The notes under the pieces are model-generated. The model was not told the DNA's origin and searched no databases. It saw only the letters and a list, made by a program, of their open reading frames with translations. From Echinococcus granulosus (Eukaryota > Platyhelminthes > Cestoda > Cyclophyllidea > Taeniidae), in NCBI RefSeq assembly GCF_000524195.1, contig NW_020170559.1:9843-73842 (forward strand): a DNA stretch of 64,000 nt, written 5' to 3'. Made by a program: the position numbers and the translations under genes. Positions 54,901 to 60,900 of the stretch are shown here, in pieces. Position 1 is the first letter of the stretch. Each line of letters opens with the position of its first letter.

Positions 54901-57900
54901 CGCCCGACAGCGGTACAATGGCAGAGCTCCCAAGCGGATTGTTACCAAAACTGAGAGTCAAACAAAAAGTTAACGTACCACAATAAAGCGCTTCAACAAC
55001 TGTCACAAATCGGGTTCCCAATTTTCATGACCCGGGTTATGTGGGCTAGCTTCCCGGATCTTATTGAGACCACCATCCAAATAAGTGGTACTCGCCGTAA
55101 TGACTACGTAAAGATGCTACGGTCAGTACGTGGCTGTCTAATGGCTAAAGAGTTAGACTGCCTCAGTATGCGTTTAGGTGTCTCGGCAATTTCATTCAAT
55201 GACAATCCTAGTCACTGATTAGCGTTGGATTTGGAGCGGTTATCATCTCTCCATGATACGGGCTAATCAGGCAGGACTGAGCGGGAGCATGACCCTCTCG
55301 AATTTTTGGAAATTAGGCATCAGTCAGAACTTCAAGAAAATCAAACAGAAACCTATTTCTAGGATTACAGGCATCTCTATCCATGACCCCGATAGGAATT
55401 GCGTTTCTCTTCCAGTAGGTGAAGTTTATTCTCCTAACGAAGGCATTCTATTAACCGTCATAAAACGGTTTTAGATGACACCGGTGTAAATGTCTTGCAT
55501 CAAAAAGGTGACAAGATCATCTCTTATGCGCCATCTTTTGACTACGATCCTTGAAATTAATAATGAGTTAAGATATCTTTGCCTTCCTAGCAATAGCGGA
55601 AAACGTTGTAAAGAAACTGGTATGAGTGAATGAACCACTCCATATTCTCCTTGAAAGCAGTAGGATTATTCTCGGGAACATTTTTCCCAATCTTTGATAG
55701 TCTCAAAGAGACTGCTATTAGCAGCTTCTTAGCTATTCCAGCTGCAGCGAGAATAGTTGTGTAACACACCGCCGCGGGTAAATGAATCCACTTCAAGTCT
55801 GATAGAAAGGAGTCTGCAGTTACAGTCATTCTTCCTCTTTCTCTTCTTTGCAGGACGAAGTTGTGATTAAGGCGACTAAGTCCCTGCCAATTATAAAGTT
55901 GGATGGGGTCACCATTTTGGGGAGGGAATACAGCGTCATTACGTCAAGCTCCTCGTTAGATAAGAATAAAGGTAAGCAGCATTTTTTTACAAACTACTCT
56001 TTCCTCATCCTCACTATCTGTAATAGTGCCTCTGCTGCTGCCCCGTTAGTGCTGAATTAAGGAACCAAAAATAGTTCAATAAATCCAGTAACTCTCTTAA
56101 CTAATGGCTTCCCTTTACATTACTTAAAACGCGATTTAAATGACTGACATGTTTGATTGATGTAACATTTAATTACCGTGTCGCCGTCTTCTTAAGGCGA
56201 AAGCACTGCTCCACAACAGTCGATCGAGTCGTCACCACGAGATGTACCACCGGATGCCGAGAATCCCATTGTTGAGTTCAAACAGCCGCACCGAAACCGC
56301 ACCAATCGACGTAACTCTAAATCCATGGGTGATCTCAGAATCATTGCAATGGAGGAGGAGGGAGGGATTCCAACTCGTCACCGTAGACGACGTCAGCTTC
56401 CGCTTAACTCGACACAGACCTCTCAACCTCTTCGCCACTCTTGTCCTACCAATCTCGAAGCGGCGGGACCACGTAGAGGCTCAGAATACTTTTGGTAGGC
56501 TTCGCTTACTACTTCATTCGCTCCTCCCTCCTCTTCCTGATTAAGGAATTTGATTGTCGGCACTCTCTTCTTGCCTTGAATTAGTATGAGCGTAGGTTCA
56601 ACGGGAAGCGAGCCTCCCTTGCCGCCTCGGAATCAGTCCTCCGAGATGCGATCACGATTCTCTGCAACACCAGTGCTTACGCGAAATGCACATGGAGCCC
56701 CAAATGCCTCTCGTTATTCATTGAATGCCCATCGCCCTGTACCAAATGGAGTCGTGGGGATGGGTGCGCACATCTCTTACTACCCCAATGGCGGTGCTGC
56801 GGATACAGGTGCGGGCGACATACCGAAGGAGACGCAGCAGCATCAACTGTCGTGGCGCAAAAAGGTGTACGAGTTCTTCTCCGCGCCTGTTACTCGATTC
56901 TATCTTCATGTGGTGAGTGTTGTTGTCCTTGCACAATGATCACGGTAGGCTGTTCACCTTATTATTACTTCCGTTACAATATTCTGGCTTTTATTCAATT
57001 CCTTTTTTTATTCATTAGCTTTACAATCATTTATAGAAAATATCGTATCCCTTTTCACCAAACTGCTACCTCCGTCATTATCCGCGTATCTGCTTTGTTT
57101 GGGTTATTTCAATGTCAAGTGATAATACCAACACAATGACATTGTTGTTTTCCGCCTAGATACTCTACCTGGTCTTCATGCTTATGTTCATTTGCTACTG
57201 CCTTATCTGCGTGCCTTACCAATCGTTGAATGCCCTGGAGGTGTACATCTACCTCCACATCCTCACCTACGCCATTGATAAATTCAGAGAGGTGAGTTTC
57301 CTTTCCTTTACTCTGGTAGTACCTCTGCCTTCATTATTGCGCCTGAGTTTTGACCTTTGACAACTGTATAGGGCAGACTAGTCTTGTAGCATAGGTGTCA
57401 TAATTAGGTAAAGAATCGAGGCTAGAATAGGTAAGATAAATTCTATTCTCTTGCTACATAGCTATCTTATTTTGAGTTCCATCCTTAATCCTTCCAGTAA
57501 TCCTATAATCCTGTGACTGTCATAATCCAGCCAACGCGATCACCACTCTGGCATCTGAATTGCTACAGAATATATAAGGTACACGAGGGTCTAGAAGTAG
57601 CTTTTCTACAACCACACAGAAAGGCTGAAGGCTTAGCAACATAGATGGGCGGCCAATTATAGTGCACTGGAAAGACTTCTGTAGTAAAAAAGCATTGTTT
57701 ATCTCTTCGCACCTATTTGATGCTTGTCAGCAAAGCTAGATTTGTGGACATTTCATAGAGCGATTGAAACTAACCTACTTACAGTGCTGTGTACACAATC
57801 GCCTTATCCATATGCTGTTTGAGTAGGTGACGCTTTCGCCAGGCGTGAGGTACTGCCAGAAGATGTGGGTGCACCTGTCGTCCTTCTGGAATGTCTACGA

Positions 57901-60900
57901 CTTCGTGCTCAGTTTCTTCTCCGTCCTGGGAGTGATTGTGCGTATGGTGGGCCTCCGGAATCGCATTGTCTTTCTTTGGGGGCGCAACATCCTCGTCTGC
58001 TGCTGTGTCTTCTGGTAGGTGCTTCGCTCCGTGTTTTCAGGTTATTCCCTCGAAACTAGGTTGACTCCAGCTCGACGCACATATTTTTCGGTGAATATTT
58101 TGTGATCTTTGTAGCAGAGATTGAGTAAGGGGAATCAAAGTCGCTACCAATTTTTGTTCAGTTTAGTAAAAAACTGTATTGTGATAGGTTGATGCGATTT
58201 CTTGAGTTGATGCAAATTTGGCGCTTCTCGGGGCCCTATATCTACGTCATCGTGAAGATGTTGCAGGCGATGATCCCACTTCTAAGCCTCGTCTTTCTAC
58301 CCCTGGTGGCCTTTGGTACTCTGCGTGAAGGCATTATGGTGATGAATCGAACCCATGTCACTGTGGAGGGTATTAAGAACATCCTCTTGGAGCCCTACTT
58401 CATGCTCTATGGCGAGGTCTATGCCCCCAAGATTGATCGTGAGTCTTGTCGTCTACTGATTTTATTTAAGTACGTGGATTCTAGGCTGTTGCATACTGAA
58501 TTTAAATCTACTTTGGCAGATTATCGAAGCATTTCACAGATGCAAAAACTTTACTTCGTAGCGATTGATAAAAGTGGAGTTTTTCATAAGTCTCCTAGTT
58601 TCTTATTGATCTATTAGAGATCACCATTCTACTTCTCAAAAAATAACTTAAATTTGACCACCTTACCATTTTTCTTCATTCTGCAGCCGCGGAATGGGGC
58701 GTGAACCTGGATGAAACACCTCTCTTTCAGATGGTACCAATTATGGACGTTATATACCTCCTCTATTCTATCGTTCTTATGCTCAGTGTTATCATCGCCG
58801 TATTCAACAGTATCTATTCTCGTGTACTAGTACAGTCAGAGCTCATTTATAAGTACCTTCGCTACTCCATAATTATTGAATACGAGTCGCGGCCTCTTCT
58901 CCCACCACCTTTCGTTATCATCTCATGGATCTACGCTGTCTGTCGGGGAGTCTATAGGTAGGTAGAATAAAAACATGACTTTTAAACTTGTTGTAGCCAT
59001 TTTTTGTTTATTTTTATTGATTCCCGTCTTTACAAAGATATTGTCGAGAACACCACCACTGCCAATGTGTTCCACGATGCTTAAAACGTTATCGCCATTG
59101 TCGTCGAGATTTCCGGAAACGGTGTCAGAAGATTCGCCATAGATCCTCGTCATCGTCAAGTAGTTCGTCATCCTCGTCGTCGTCATCTTCAGAAGTGCAT
59201 TCATCATCTAAAGGGAACTCCTTTGATGTTGGACACCTATTTGCACCTGGTACTGCCACATCCATATCAGGTCACCAGTCAGACGGTCTCAGTGAGTACT
59301 ACATTGATATTTTTTGTTTCCTTGTCTTACTTGTAACCCACTGGGTTTTTGTCGCCGTTAAAAACGCGTTCTTTAGAAAAAAATGGATGTATGACTAATG
59401 ACTTTCGGATGTTTGCACCTTACCCCTGTTTGAAAATAGATTGCCCATAGACAGACATTAAAACATCTTATATTTTAAAGTGCTTTTTTACTCTTTCCAA
59501 AGAACTCTTCCTGAAGCCAGAGGAGGTTGAAAAGCTGCACGACTTTGAAGAAGAATGCGTGGAGGACTACTGGCGGGAGAAGCAGCGGGCTGAGCGTAAA
59601 CAGTCGGAGCTGCAACTCGAAAATATCAATTCCAGGTGGGTCACTAACCAACCATTCTGCTTATTTATCTTTATAAGTAGCGATTTATTGACCGTAATAG
59701 CACTTTAATGTTGACGTACTGACAGTTGAACCGGAACCTTCATTGTATACAAGCAAAAGTGAACTTCAAGGGGTGAAAATGGGGCAGGATTTTTTTCTTT
59801 AGTTCCCTAATACATTTCCACAGTCATTCCAGCCTTTGGTTAATATCTGCAACGCGTCGGCACAAGAGGATTCGTCAATATGAAGAAAAATTTCAGAGTA
59901 GGGGCTTCATTTTGTCATTGGTACTCACCATGCAATACCCTCTTGAAATCGCAGATTTTTTTAAGTGAATATGTTTGTCGTTCCCATGAAAGGGTTCATC
60001 CCTTGCGAATTCTAGTCGTACAGTTTTTGTGCAGTCTAGCCTTCAGACGATATTGATATCGACAGCTTTGGGAGTTTCTAGAGTTAGATCTCAAGCTGTC
60101 ATCGACCCTTTAGTAATATTATCAGATTTTTCTGGATCTTGAATTGCCGAAAATTTTTCCTTACAGGTTAGCAGCAATGCAGTTTCGCCTGGGCGAAGTG
60201 CACCTTCGACAACAGAAGCTGCAGGGCCATTTCCATTCACTGGAGGAAGAGATACTGGCAGGACAGGAGAGGGCAATTTCATGGCTTGATGAGTATCAAC
60301 ACAAAAAGGCTATCGCGACGACAGCAGTGGGGGCCACTATGGTAAACACGCAAAGTCAGTTCACACCTTTCGATCACCAAGGGGAGAGTGACCCCGCTCT
60401 ACTGGGCAGTGTGATCTGGCTCCTCAGAAACGCAATGGATAAAGATGCTGGTGAGTGCTGAGTGGCATTTAAACGAGCTGCTGTTTACGCCAGTGGGTTG
60501 GATGTTCTGTAACACAAACCTCTAATAGGGTTGGTAGCTTGTTGTCTAATGCATCAATAGGATTCGTACTTCGTCGATAGAAAAGGACCAACTTCTATCC
60601 AGCTGAACTGATCACCTTACCATTGTTATGATTTCGCCTATAGCCGGTGATATTGGCTCAGATGGTGACGACGAAACTTCATTGCGGAATCGGAGGCGCG
60701 GAGATGGAAGTAACCCCATTGTTTCCTCCCTCCGTTCTCACTGTCGGCAAAAGCAACCGCAACACCGCTGTGGGTTTGCTACAAACCTTCCTTCACACAC
60801 CGAAGAAGAGGGTGATGATGAAGAAGTGGTAATGGATGGGAAGAATGAACAGGTAAAAGAGGCAATTGCTACCACCATTACCTCCACCGCTGCTGATACC

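Noticed and set aside
56242..56544. 100-codon frame over TRPM exon Q
   Set aside because: It is out of phase with both neighbouring exons. The frame that fits both sides is a different one and is also free of stops.
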